Below, one piece after another: positions 1 to 7,084 of a DNA stretch of 28,864 nucleotides. The stretch lies in NCBI GenBank assembly GCA_964352675.1, contig CAYGSN010000024.1, forward strand, positions 1 to 28,864, given 5' to 3'. This DNA is from CAYGSN01 sp964352675. GTDB taxonomy: Bacteria > Pseudomonadota > Alphaproteobacteria > Micavibrionales > Micavibrionaceae. Within the stretch, counting starts at the first letter, position 1. Each line of letters begins with the position of its first letter. Made by a program: the position numbers and the translations under genes. Below the pieces are notes generated by a model. It was given only the letters and a program-made list of their open reading frames with translations. It had not been told where the DNA came from and made no database searches.

Positions 1-578
1 CCTTTCAATCCCCGGAAGACCCCGGCGGTCGGGCAGGGTATCAGCGGGTTCACCAGAATGATGTGGGTTTCAGGCAGAGCCGGCGCAGGCTCGAGGATTT
101 CGCCGATTCCGCTCATATGGACGGGCGCACCGTAAAAACAGGCCGGAACATCTGCACCCAACTCCAGCAGCATCTCCTGCAGAGTTGGAATATCTTTCGC
201 CTTTAGTTCCCAAAGCTTCATGAGCGCGCGTATCACAGCTGCCGCATCAGACGATCCGCCGCCAATTCCGGCCGAAACCGGGAGGTTTTTGATAAGCTTT
301 AGATGGAAGTTAAGCGCCTGTCCCGTATGTTTTGCCAGTTCCTGCGCGGCCTTTACGACCAAATTTTCTGCTGAATTGCTTTGTAGTGGCGCTGCGAACG
401 GTCCGTCGATTTCAAAGCTAAAATCCACTGCCGGGCTAAGCTGTATTTCATCGCTGATATCGGCAAAGGCCACGAGGGAGTCAAGGATGTGGTAGCCGCT
501 GTCCAGCCGTGCTGTGATATGCAGGTCAAGATTGATCTTGGCCGGTGCAGGCACGCAGAGAGAATGGCTTGCTGGCAT
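1..578 (-). CDS. ispE: 4-diphosphocytidyl-2-C-methyl-D-erythritol kinase IspE, 5' part (3' end outside window)
   Basis: IspE is a GHMP-family kinase of the cytosolic MEP pathway that phosphorylates CDP-methylerythritol on the way to isoprenoid precursors. About 192 codons are present, and the reading frame is still open at base 1. The N-terminal PAKINLDLH motif, the YHILDSLV stretch and the glycine-rich ATP loop GIGGGSSDAAA are visible, as is a later LVNPLIP segment typical of the family. The ATG at 576-578 lies 5 bases after the stop of the TPR gene. No convincing ribosome-binding site is seen, so translation may be coupled to that gene. It is probably the last gene of the ETF-QO/TPR/ispE cluster. 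Confidence 0.93.
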   Translation of the reverse strand, partial: MPASHSLCVPAPAKINLDLHITARLDSGYHILDSLVAFADISDEIQLSPAVDFSFEIDGPFAAPLQSNSAENLVVKAAQELAKHTGQALNFHLKLIKNLPVSAGIGGGSSDAAAVIRALMKLWELKAKDIPTLQEMLLELGADVPACFYGAPVHMSGIGEILEPAPALPETHIILVNPLIPCPTAGVFRGLK

Positions 579-583
579 AATGG

Positions 584-2353
584 TTAGGGTGTCTTGGTGG
601 TTTCATCTTTGGCCATACTGCTGGCCTGTTTAACGACATCAACATGACCCAGCCCGTTTTGAAGCTTACCATCAATCATTGATATCATGTTCGCATCTTC
701 GGAATGATTGCGTGCGCGGCGCCATTGGAAACGCGCTTCCAGGGCGCGACCGACCTTCCAATAGGCATCTCCAAGATGGTCGTTGATTACCGGATCGTAG
801 GGAAGCAGCTCTACTGCGCGTTCCAGATGCGGCACGGATTTCTGGTACTCGCCCATGCGGTAATAGGCCCAGCCCAGCGAGTCCGTGATATAGCCGTCAT
901 TGGGTTTATACAGCAGAGCTTTGCGGATCAGCTCTAGCGACTGGTCCAGGTTCTTGCCCTGGTCTGCCCAGGCATATCCGAGATAATTCAGAACAAAAGG
1001 GTGACTCGGCTGGAAGGCTAGGGCGGCCTCTAAATCCGCTTCGGCCTTATCCCATTGTCCGAGCTGCTCATAGGTCATGCCGCGCACATAATGGATATGC
1101 CAGTAATCCGCGGTAATTGTACCGCCCAGCATCTCCTGTGCCCGGTTGTAATATACCAGGGCTTTTTGGAAATCGTCATGGCGGCGGTAAATGTCGCCGA
1201 TCTTGATCGGGGCCTCCAGGTCTTTGTTCGTGTCTGCAAGGCTCTGGAGCAGGGTAACGGCCTCATCAATCTTGCCCTCATCTTCCATCAGATCCGCAGC
1301 GCGGTGCTGCGCATCCAGGTAATAGGAGCTTTCCGTGCCGATCGTACGGTAAAATGCCAGGGCGTCTTCCGGAAGATCGTTGCGTGAGGCAATAGAGGCC
1401 AGCAGCAGCTTCATAGAGTCCATTTTTGGATTGAGGTAAAGCCCCATATGCGCAAAGACACGGGCGCTGTCATCGGCGTATTCACGGGCCAGAAGCTGGG
1501 CCATATCGCCCATGGCTTCAGCCGCACCCAGAGCGGGGGATTCAATCTTATCAAAGAGGGGGATCGCCTGGCCGGCTTTCACTTTTTGCAGCTTTTGCGT
1601 TGTTTTGGAATCACCCGGAGCTGCGATCAGAACCTGTTCGTATAGCTGGGCTGCTCTTTCGGTTTTACCGAGATGCGCGTAGATATCGGCGATCCGGCTC
1701 AAATCTTCTGCGCCGATATCGCTGGGAGAAAGGGCCTTTTCCAGCAGTTGTTCAATATGTTTTTCCTTGCCCAGGAATTCCGAGATCAAAATCGCGTGAT
1801 AGACATGGATTGTGTTCTGGTTCAGGCCGTCAACTTTATGATGGCCCAGCCCGGCCTCGGCCCAGCTTTTCAGGACAGGCAGGATAAATTCCGACAAGCC
1901 GCCCTGGGGGATGGTTTCAATATCTTTCACCGCTCCCTGGTAATCCTGTTCTTTAAAATTCTGTGTGATCAGGAACAAGGCGGCCAGTGCGTTTTCCGGA
2001 TCTCCGGTTTTCACCTTCTCCGCATATTTGAGCGCGGCTTCAACGTCTCCCGCCCCCATAGAAATGACCATGGCTTTTTTGATAAGCGAAATGTCCTCCG
2101 GGGCGGCTTTGATGACGTCATCAAGATAGCGTCCTGCTCTTTCCCAGTCATGGCGTCTTTGTGCAAACTGGCTGGCCAGGTAATTGCCGGAAAGGTTTTT
2201 TCCGTAGAATGGATCGTTCAGGAGTTCTGTGCTCTCACTTTGGGGACCGCCTGAGGTTTCAACGCTGGCAAGCTGGAGAGGTGAATTGTCACCGGATAGA
2301 CCGCCACATGCCCCTATAACACAGGAGGCCAAGATAAAAGTTAAACTGTTCAA
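584..2353 (-). CDS. Tetratricopeptide-repeat lipoprotein (TtpA-like)
   Basis: This is a probable periplasmic scaffold protein built almost entirely of TPR helices. Recognisable units include the segments starting YLDDVIKAAPEDI, AAQLYEQVLIAAPGD, AEADLEAALAFQPSHPFVLNYLGYAW, LELIRKALLYKPNDGYITDSLGWAY and LERAVELLPYDPVINDHLGDAYW. I chose a TTG start at 2351-2353 because GGAG sits 8 bases upstream; the frame opens earlier, but only inside the ETF-QO gene. From this start the N terminus is hydrophobic and ends in an I-G-A-C lipobox (Cys16), giving 589 residues. The N-region has no lysine, so a start further upstream (a KIKKNGAK stretch precedes) is possible. It lies between ETF-QO (49-base gap) and ispE (5-base gap). 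Brucella TtpA, a periplasmic TPR protein working with EipB, is a plausible relative, but orthology is inferred. Confidence 0.85.
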   Translation of the reverse strand: MNSLTFILASCVIGACGGLSGDNSPLQLASVETSGGPQSESTELLNDPFYGKNLSGNYLASQFAQRRHDWERAGRYLDDVIKAAPEDISLIKKAMVISMGAGDVEAALKYAEKVKTGDPENALAALFLITQNFKEQDYQGAVKDIETIPQGGLSEFILPVLKSWAEAGLGHHKVDGLNQNTIHVYHAILISEFLGKEKHIEQLLEKALSPSDIGAEDLSRIADIYAHLGKTERAAQLYEQVLIAAPGDSKTTQKLQKVKAGQAIPLFDKIESPALGAAEAMGDMAQLLAREYADDSARVFAHMGLYLNPKMDSMKLLLASIASRNDLPEDALAFYRTIGTESSYYLDAQHRAADLMEDEGKIDEAVTLLQSLADTNKDLEAPIKIGDIYRRHDDFQKALVYYNRAQEMLGGTITADYWHIHYVRGMTYEQLGQWDKAEADLEAALAFQPSHPFVLNYLGYAWADQGKNLDQSLELIRKALLYKPNDGYITDSLGWAYYRMGEYQKSVPHLERAVELLPYDPVINDHLGDAYWKVGRALEARFQWRRARNHSEDANMISMIDGKLQNGLGHVDVVKQASSMAKDETTKTP

Positions 2354-2402
2354 TGGTTTTGCTCCGTTTTTCTTTATTTTACCATACCCCGCGGGGCTGA
2401 GG

Positions 2403-4040
2403 CTACATATTGGGGTAATTCGGTCCGTCTCCGCCCTGGGGTACAACCCAGTTTATATTTTGCGCCGGGTCTTTGATATCACAGGTTTTGCAATGGACGC
2501 AGTTTTGAGAATTGATCTGGAACTTATCATTGCCTTGTTCGTCCTTCACAAACTCGTAAACGCCCGCCGGGCAGTATCGCTGCGACGGTCCGGCATACTC
2601 TTTTAAGTTTACCCCGACAGGTATTGACAGATCCTTAAGCTGCAGATGGCAGGGCTGATGCTCCGCATGATTGGTGTTGGAAAAAGACACCGATGTCAGC
2701 TTATCGAATGTAATTACGCCATCGGGTTTGGGATAGTCTATCACTATGGAATGACTGGCTTTTTTCAGGGCTGTATGATCCGCATGGTTTTTCAGCGTCC
2801 AGGGCGAAAGGCCTCGCACCAGCGTTTCCCATGCGGCATTGATAAGCCCCCACCACAGCCCCTTATGGAAGCCGGGGCGGATATTACGCACGGCCTTTAA
2901 TTCGCTCCAAATCCATGATTTTTCAAGTTTTTCAGTATATTGCAGGCATTCCGTGCCAAATCCTTCGCTTGCAGCAAGATGCTCCTGCACCGCTTCGGCC
3001 GCCACCATGCCGGATTTCATGGCAGTATGATTGCCTTTAATTTTGGGCACGTTCAGGAATCCGGCCGTATCGCCGATCAACAATCCGCCGGGGAAAGTCA
3101 GTTTTGGGATCGACTGAAACCCACCTTCAGACAATGCGCGCGCGCCATAGGCAATGCGTTTCCCGCCCTCTAAAATTGGCTTGATGGCCGGGTGCAGCTT
3201 GAAGCGCTGCATTTCCTGATAGGGAGACAGATACGGATTCTCGTAATCCAGACCGACGACGAACCCGATCGAAACCTGATTATCGCCCATATGATACAGC
3301 CATGACCCGCCATAGGTTTTGTTATCCATCGGCCAGCCGATGGTGTGAACGGTCAGGCCCTCCTCATGGTTTTCGGGCTTGATCTCCCAGATTTCCTTCA
3401 CACCCAGCCCGTAGGTTTGTGGGTCGCATTCGGAACGTAGATCAAATTTCTCCATCAGAACTTTGCTGAGTGAGCCGCGGCAGCCTTCGGCGAAAACCGT
3501 CTGGCGGGCATGAAGCTCCATGCCCGGCTCAAACGCATCGGCCTTCTCGCCCTTTTCATTGACCCCCATATCGCCGGTAGCCACGCCAATGACTCCACCG
3601 TTTGAATCATAGAGAATCTCAGCAGCGGCAAATCCGGGGAAGATTTCAACGCCCAGAGCTTCGGCCTGTTCCGCCAGCCATTTCGCCAGTTCCCCCAGGG
3701 AAATAATGTAATTGCCCTTATTGTGCATTTGCGGAGGGGTGGGGAAGGGATAGGATTTGTTTTTGGTCAGGAACAGAAATTTATCTTTTTTCGCAGGCGT
3801 GCGTAAAGGTGCGCCTTTATCTTTCCAGTCCGGGATGAGCTCATTCAGTGCCCGCGGTTCAAACACCGCACCGGAGAGCAGATGCGCTCCCACTTCCGAG
3901 CCTTTCTCCAGGATACAGACATTCAGAGCAGCATTGAGCTGCTTCAGGCGGATCGCGCAGGCCAAACCCGACGGGCCGGCCCCGACAATCACCACATCAT
4001 AGTCCATGTTCTCTCTGTCTTGGCGGATGGATTCAGGCAT
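2403..4040 (-). CDS. etfQO: Electron transfer flavoprotein-ubiquinone oxidoreductase
   Basis: ETF-QO is a membrane-associated flavoprotein that passes electrons from reduced ETF (fatty-acid and amino-acid oxidation) to ubiquinone. From the ATG at 4038-4040 it has 545 residues, a normal family length. The FAD-binding GAGPSG motif is at residues 20-25. The C-terminal 4Fe-4S ferredoxin-like domain supplies Cys490 (in RYCPAGVYE) and Cys514/517/520 (CVHCKTC). AGAGGA lies about 10 bases before this ATG. A longer open frame to 4178 would overlap the divergent uracil glycosylase gene and adds no conserved sequence. The ETF subunits themselves are not in the window. It is probably the first gene of a minus-strand unit with the TPR gene and ispE. 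Confidence 0.96.
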   Translation of the reverse strand: MPESIRQDRENMDYDVVIVGAGPSGLACAIRLKQLNAALNVCILEKGSEVGAHLLSGAVFEPRALNELIPDWKDKGAPLRTPAKKDKFLFLTKNKSYPFPTPPQMHNKGNYIISLGELAKWLAEQAEALGVEIFPGFAAAEILYDSNGGVIGVATGDMGVNEKGEKADAFEPGMELHARQTVFAEGCRGSLSKVLMEKFDLRSECDPQTYGLGVKEIWEIKPENHEEGLTVHTIGWPMDNKTYGGSWLYHMGDNQVSIGFVVGLDYENPYLSPYQEMQRFKLHPAIKPILEGGKRIAYGARALSEGGFQSIPKLTFPGGLLIGDTAGFLNVPKIKGNHTAMKSGMVAAEAVQEHLAASEGFGTECLQYTEKLEKSWIWSELKAVRNIRPGFHKGLWWGLINAAWETLVRGLSPWTLKNHADHTALKKASHSIVIDYPKPDGVITFDKLTSVSFSNTNHAEHQPCHLQLKDLSIPVGVNLKEYAGPSQRYCPAGVYEFVKDEQGNDKFQINSQNCVHCKTCDIKDPAQNINWVVPQGGDGPNYPNM

Positions 4041-4097
4041 TGGTGTAAAGTCCTCTTTCTTTTTATAACTATCTATCCTAACGTATTTGATAAGGAA

Positions 4098-4115
4098 TCT
4101 ACATATATAAGTAGA
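4098..4115. promoter_or_regulatory. Imperfect palindrome in the ETF-QO/uracil glycosylase divergent spacer
   Basis: TCTACATATATAAGTAGA is symmetric except for one A/A mismatch in each half, with TATATA at its centre. It lies in the 88-base spacer between two divergent genes, 13 bases before the plus-strand ATG. Its position and symmetry suit an operator, but I recognise no regulator's consensus. It could also be AT-rich promoter sequence that is symmetric by chance. Confidence 0.3.
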
Positions 4116-4128
4116 ATTTTTAAGAGCC

Positions 4129-5040
4129 ATGAGTAGCCTGAAAAACAGCGCCGTTAAAGCCGCATTGGACTGGTACATTGATCAGGGCGTGGATGAGGCT
4201 ATTGGCGATGAGGCGCTGGATCGGCGAGGTTCGCAATATATTCAAAAAAGCAGAGTCGTGCCATCGGCCGCCACGGTCGATACCCCTTCCACGCATTCGC
4301 ACTATGTAAACTTAAATGAAGGGGAATCAGAGGCACCCTCTTCGCGGATGGCGGGCGTGTCAAAAGGGGCGCCGCCCCTTCTCGGTAAATCCGATGCGCA
4401 GGCCGAAGCGGTGAAACTGGCCAATGCGGCGGGCACACTTGAAGAGCTGCGCGAAGCGATTGCAGAATTTGAAGGCATCGCGCTGAAAAAAACGGCAACC
4501 AATCTGGTGTTTTGCGACGGTAACCCGCGGGCGCATGTGATGCTGGTCGGCGAAGCGCCGGGGGCGGATGAGGACCGGATGGGCAAGCCCTTTGTGGGGG
4601 TGAGCGGACAGCTGCTGGACCGTATTTTGAAATTCATCGATCTGGACCGTTCCGCAGAAGAACCGGAAAAAGCACTCTATATCTCCAATATCCTCAACTG
4701 GCGCCCGCCCGGCAACCGTACGCCCAGCCCGGCGGAAATCCATGTCAGCCTTCCCTTTATTGAAAAGCATATTGCTTTGGTACAGCCTAAAATCCTGATC
4801 CTGTGCGGTGGGGTGTCGGCCAAATCTCTGCTCGGCAGCACCCAGGGAATCTCACGCCTGCGTAAAACCTGGCATGATTACAAGCTGCAAACTTTCGGGC
4901 TAAGTTATGACGGTCCTGCCATTCCGGCCATCGCCACCTATCACCCGGCTTATCTCCTGCGTACGCCCGCACAAAAAAAGGCGGTCTGGGCGGATATGCT
5001 CTCACTGGATGAAAAACGCCGGAATCTGGGCCTTAAATAG
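4129..5040 (+). CDS. Uracil-DNA glycosylase, family-4-like, lacking Fe-S cysteines
   Basis: It likely removes uracil from DNA to start base-excision repair. The family motifs are clear: GEAPGADED at 141-149, PFVGVSGQLLDR just after, RPPGNRTP at 192-199, and HPAYLLR at 272-278. The first 110 residues form a low-complexity, partly helical extension. Canonical family 4 enzymes bind a 4Fe-4S cluster through four cysteines. Here the only cysteines are C129 and C226, neither at the expected places: the segment before DGNP reads GIALKKTATN, and the usual KC before RPPGNR is NW. So either the cluster is lost or this belongs to a cluster-free branch. The ATG at 4129 lies in the divergent spacer. 303 residues. 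Confidence 0.88.
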   Translation: MSSLKNSAVKAALDWYIDQGVDEAIGDEALDRRGSQYIQKSRVVPSAATVDTPSTHSHYVNLNEGESEAPSSRMAGVSKGAPPLLGKSDAQAEAVKLANAAGTLEELREAIAEFEGIALKKTATNLVFCDGNPRAHVMLVGEAPGADEDRMGKPFVGVSGQLLDRILKFIDLDRSAEEPEKALYISNILNWRPPGNRTPSPAEIHVSLPFIEKHIALVQPKILILCGGVSAKSLLGSTQGISRLRKTWHDYKLQTFGLSYDGPAIPAIATYHPAYLLRTPAQKKAVWADMLSLDEKRRNLGLK

Positions 5041-5096
5041 CCTCACCTTTTGTTTATATGGACTTTTTTATCATTCTGCGCTAAATCCTATGCGCA

Positions 5097-7040
5097 ATGC
5101 TGAAATTATATGTACCAAAAACCGGGCTGCGGGCTGCGGCCTCCTGTTTGCTTTGTGCTTTGACGTGTTTATCCGGTGGCGTGGCCCGGGGTGATTCTGT
5201 TCCGATTCCGTCTCAGAAGCCTGCCTTTGAAGCTGTCTCCTATAAAACTGCCCAGACCCCGCAAAAAAAGCCGGAAATTGTACGCTACTCCCTCAAGGAT
5301 TTCGCAAAAGCTTTTCTCAACTTCGGCGATGCTTCTCCGCCCACGCCCACTATCAAGCCTGCATTTTATGAATCCTCCGGGGAACTGGAAGAGGCGGAGG
5401 TGAAACGCTACCGTCATATTTTTGCCCTGCAGAACGCTGGGGAGATGGCCCAGGCCGAACAGGAATTCTTACAACTCAAAGATTACCGCCTGCGAGGCCA
5501 TGTGTTGTTCCAGAAATATATGCATCCCACCGCCTATAAAAGCAGTTTCCAGGAACTGGAGAACTGGCTGTCACTTTACGCCGATTATCCCGGGGCGCAG
5601 CGCATTTATACCCTGGCGCAGAAAAAGAAGCCCGCCGGTTATCAGGGTAAGCTTCGCCAGCCCGTGCAAGCTCGCGGTCTTGCGCGCCAGAAGGAACCGA
5701 CAATGGTTCCGGCCAAAACCTACAGATCCGGCAAGTCGCGTTCGGCCGATGAATCCCGCGCGGTCAAGGACTTCATGGTCAATTTCTCCAATGTCCTGAG
5801 AAAACAGGGCCCCAAAAAGGCTCTGCTGTTACTGCAGGAAAACCGCAATGCAAAATACCTCGACACGGCGGAATACGACATTGCACGGGCGCAAATAGCC
5901 GCTGCGTTTCTGTATCAGGGCTATCCTGATGAGGCTTTTGTGCTGGCGGCCAAGAGCGCAAAGCGCTCCGGGATCAATGTGCCGAAGGCTGGCTGGGTGG
6001 CCGGACTGGTGGCCTGGATGCAGCGTGATTACGACACGGCTGCGCGTTATTTCGAGATTACGGCGCAATCTTCTTATGCGTCCGGCTGGACGCAGGCTTC
6101 CGGTGCTTACTGGGCCGCGCGGGCGCATATGCGCACCGGCAATGTTCGCGAGGTTAGCGCATGGCTCAAGCGTGCGGCTGAAAATCCGCGCACTTTTTAC
6201 GGTTTGATGGCAACACGCGCTTTGGGGCAGGATTTCCAGTTCAACTGGGACGTTCCCAATTTCAGCGGGGATCACCGTCAGGCTCTGCTTAAAACATCCG
6301 CCGGACGGCGGGCCATGGCGCTCTATGATGCCGGGCAGGCGGAGATGGCCGAGGCGGAGCTGCTCCGCATAACACCGAAATCCGGCGCGATGCGCACGGC
6401 GCTGCTGGCTTTTGCCGGATATGCGCAAATGCCGGCTCTGGCCTTGCGTCTGGGCGGAGTGATGAATGCGCCGCAGGGTCAATATTACGATGCGGCCCTG
6501 TATCCCACAGGCTCCTGGCAGCCGCAAAAAGGCTATACGATTGATCCGGCCTTGATTCATGCGATTATGCGCCAGGAATCGCGTTTTGATCCGTCTGCGG
6601 AAAGCCCTGCTGGGGCGACAGGGTTGATGCAGCTTATGCCTGCCACCGCGCGGGAGATTTCCGCATCGGGTGCGGGGCGTCTGCATGACCCTCAAACCAA
6701 CCTTGAACTTGGGCAGCGTTATCTAAGTACTCTTTTGAAAGACCGCAGTGTTGACGGAGATTTGCTCTCTTTGCTGATCGCTTATAATGCCGGGCCGGGA
6801 AATCTGGCGCGCTGGAAGAAACGCTGGGATGGTGTTGAGGATTCGCTGCTGTTTATCGAGCTGATTTCCTCTTCCGAAACCCGCGCCTATGTAGAGCGGG
6901 TGCTGGCCAATTACTGGATTTACCGCTTGCGCGACGATCAAGGCACACCCACGTTGGATGCGCTGGCCGAGGGCGCGCCGCCGAAATATGCCCTGGTGTT
7001 GCCGATCGGTGGTAGCTACAAGCTCGCCTCCAGCCAATAA
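5097..7040 (+). CDS. slt: Soluble lytic murein transglycosylase (Slt70-like)
   Basis: This periplasmic enzyme cleaves peptidoglycan glycan strands to give 1,6-anhydro-muropeptides. The 647-residue protein starts with a signal peptide (basic start, hydrophobic stretch of about residues 10-28, then GGVARG). A long helical-repeat region follows, rich in paired helices such as AQIAAAFLYQGYPDEAFVLA, as in the superhelical ring of Slt70. The catalytic SLT domain is C-terminal: the motif MRQESRFD carries the predicted catalytic Glu494, followed by GATGLMQLMPATA and later IAYNAGPGN. It sits 56 bases after the uracil glycosylase gene on the same strand. The C terminus has no obvious extra domain. Confidence 0.93.
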   Translation: MLKLYVPKTGLRAAASCLLCALTCLSGGVARGDSVPIPSQKPAFEAVSYKTAQTPQKKPEIVRYSLKDFAKAFLNFGDASPPTPTIKPAFYESSGELEEAEVKRYRHIFALQNAGEMAQAEQEFLQLKDYRLRGHVLFQKYMHPTAYKSSFQELENWLSLYADYPGAQRIYTLAQKKKPAGYQGKLRQPVQARGLARQKEPTMVPAKTYRSGKSRSADESRAVKDFMVNFSNVLRKQGPKKALLLLQENRNAKYLDTAEYDIARAQIAAAFLYQGYPDEAFVLAAKSAKRSGINVPKAGWVAGLVAWMQRDYDTAARYFEITAQSSYASGWTQASGAYWAARAHMRTGNVREVSAWLKRAAENPRTFYGLMATRALGQDFQFNWDVPNFSGDHRQALLKTSAGRRAMALYDAGQAEMAEAELLRITPKSGAMRTALLAFAGYAQMPALALRLGGVMNAPQGQYYDAALYPTGSWQPQKGYTIDPALIHAIMRQESRFDPSAESPAGATGLMQLMPATAREISASGAGRLHDPQTNLELGQRYLSTLLKDRSVDGDLLSLLIAYNAGPGNLARWKKRWDGVEDSLLFIELISSSETRAYVERVLANYWIYRLRDDQGTPTLDALAEGAPPKYALVLPIGGSYKLASSQ

Positions 7041-7084
7041 TTGCCAATTGGCAAAGCCAGGAAATTCCGGCATAACTATTGCCT

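Noticed and set aside
5829..6695. A 288-codon frame on the minus strand
   Set aside because: It is opposite the lytic transglycosylase repeat and catalytic regions, with arginine-rich shadow composition.
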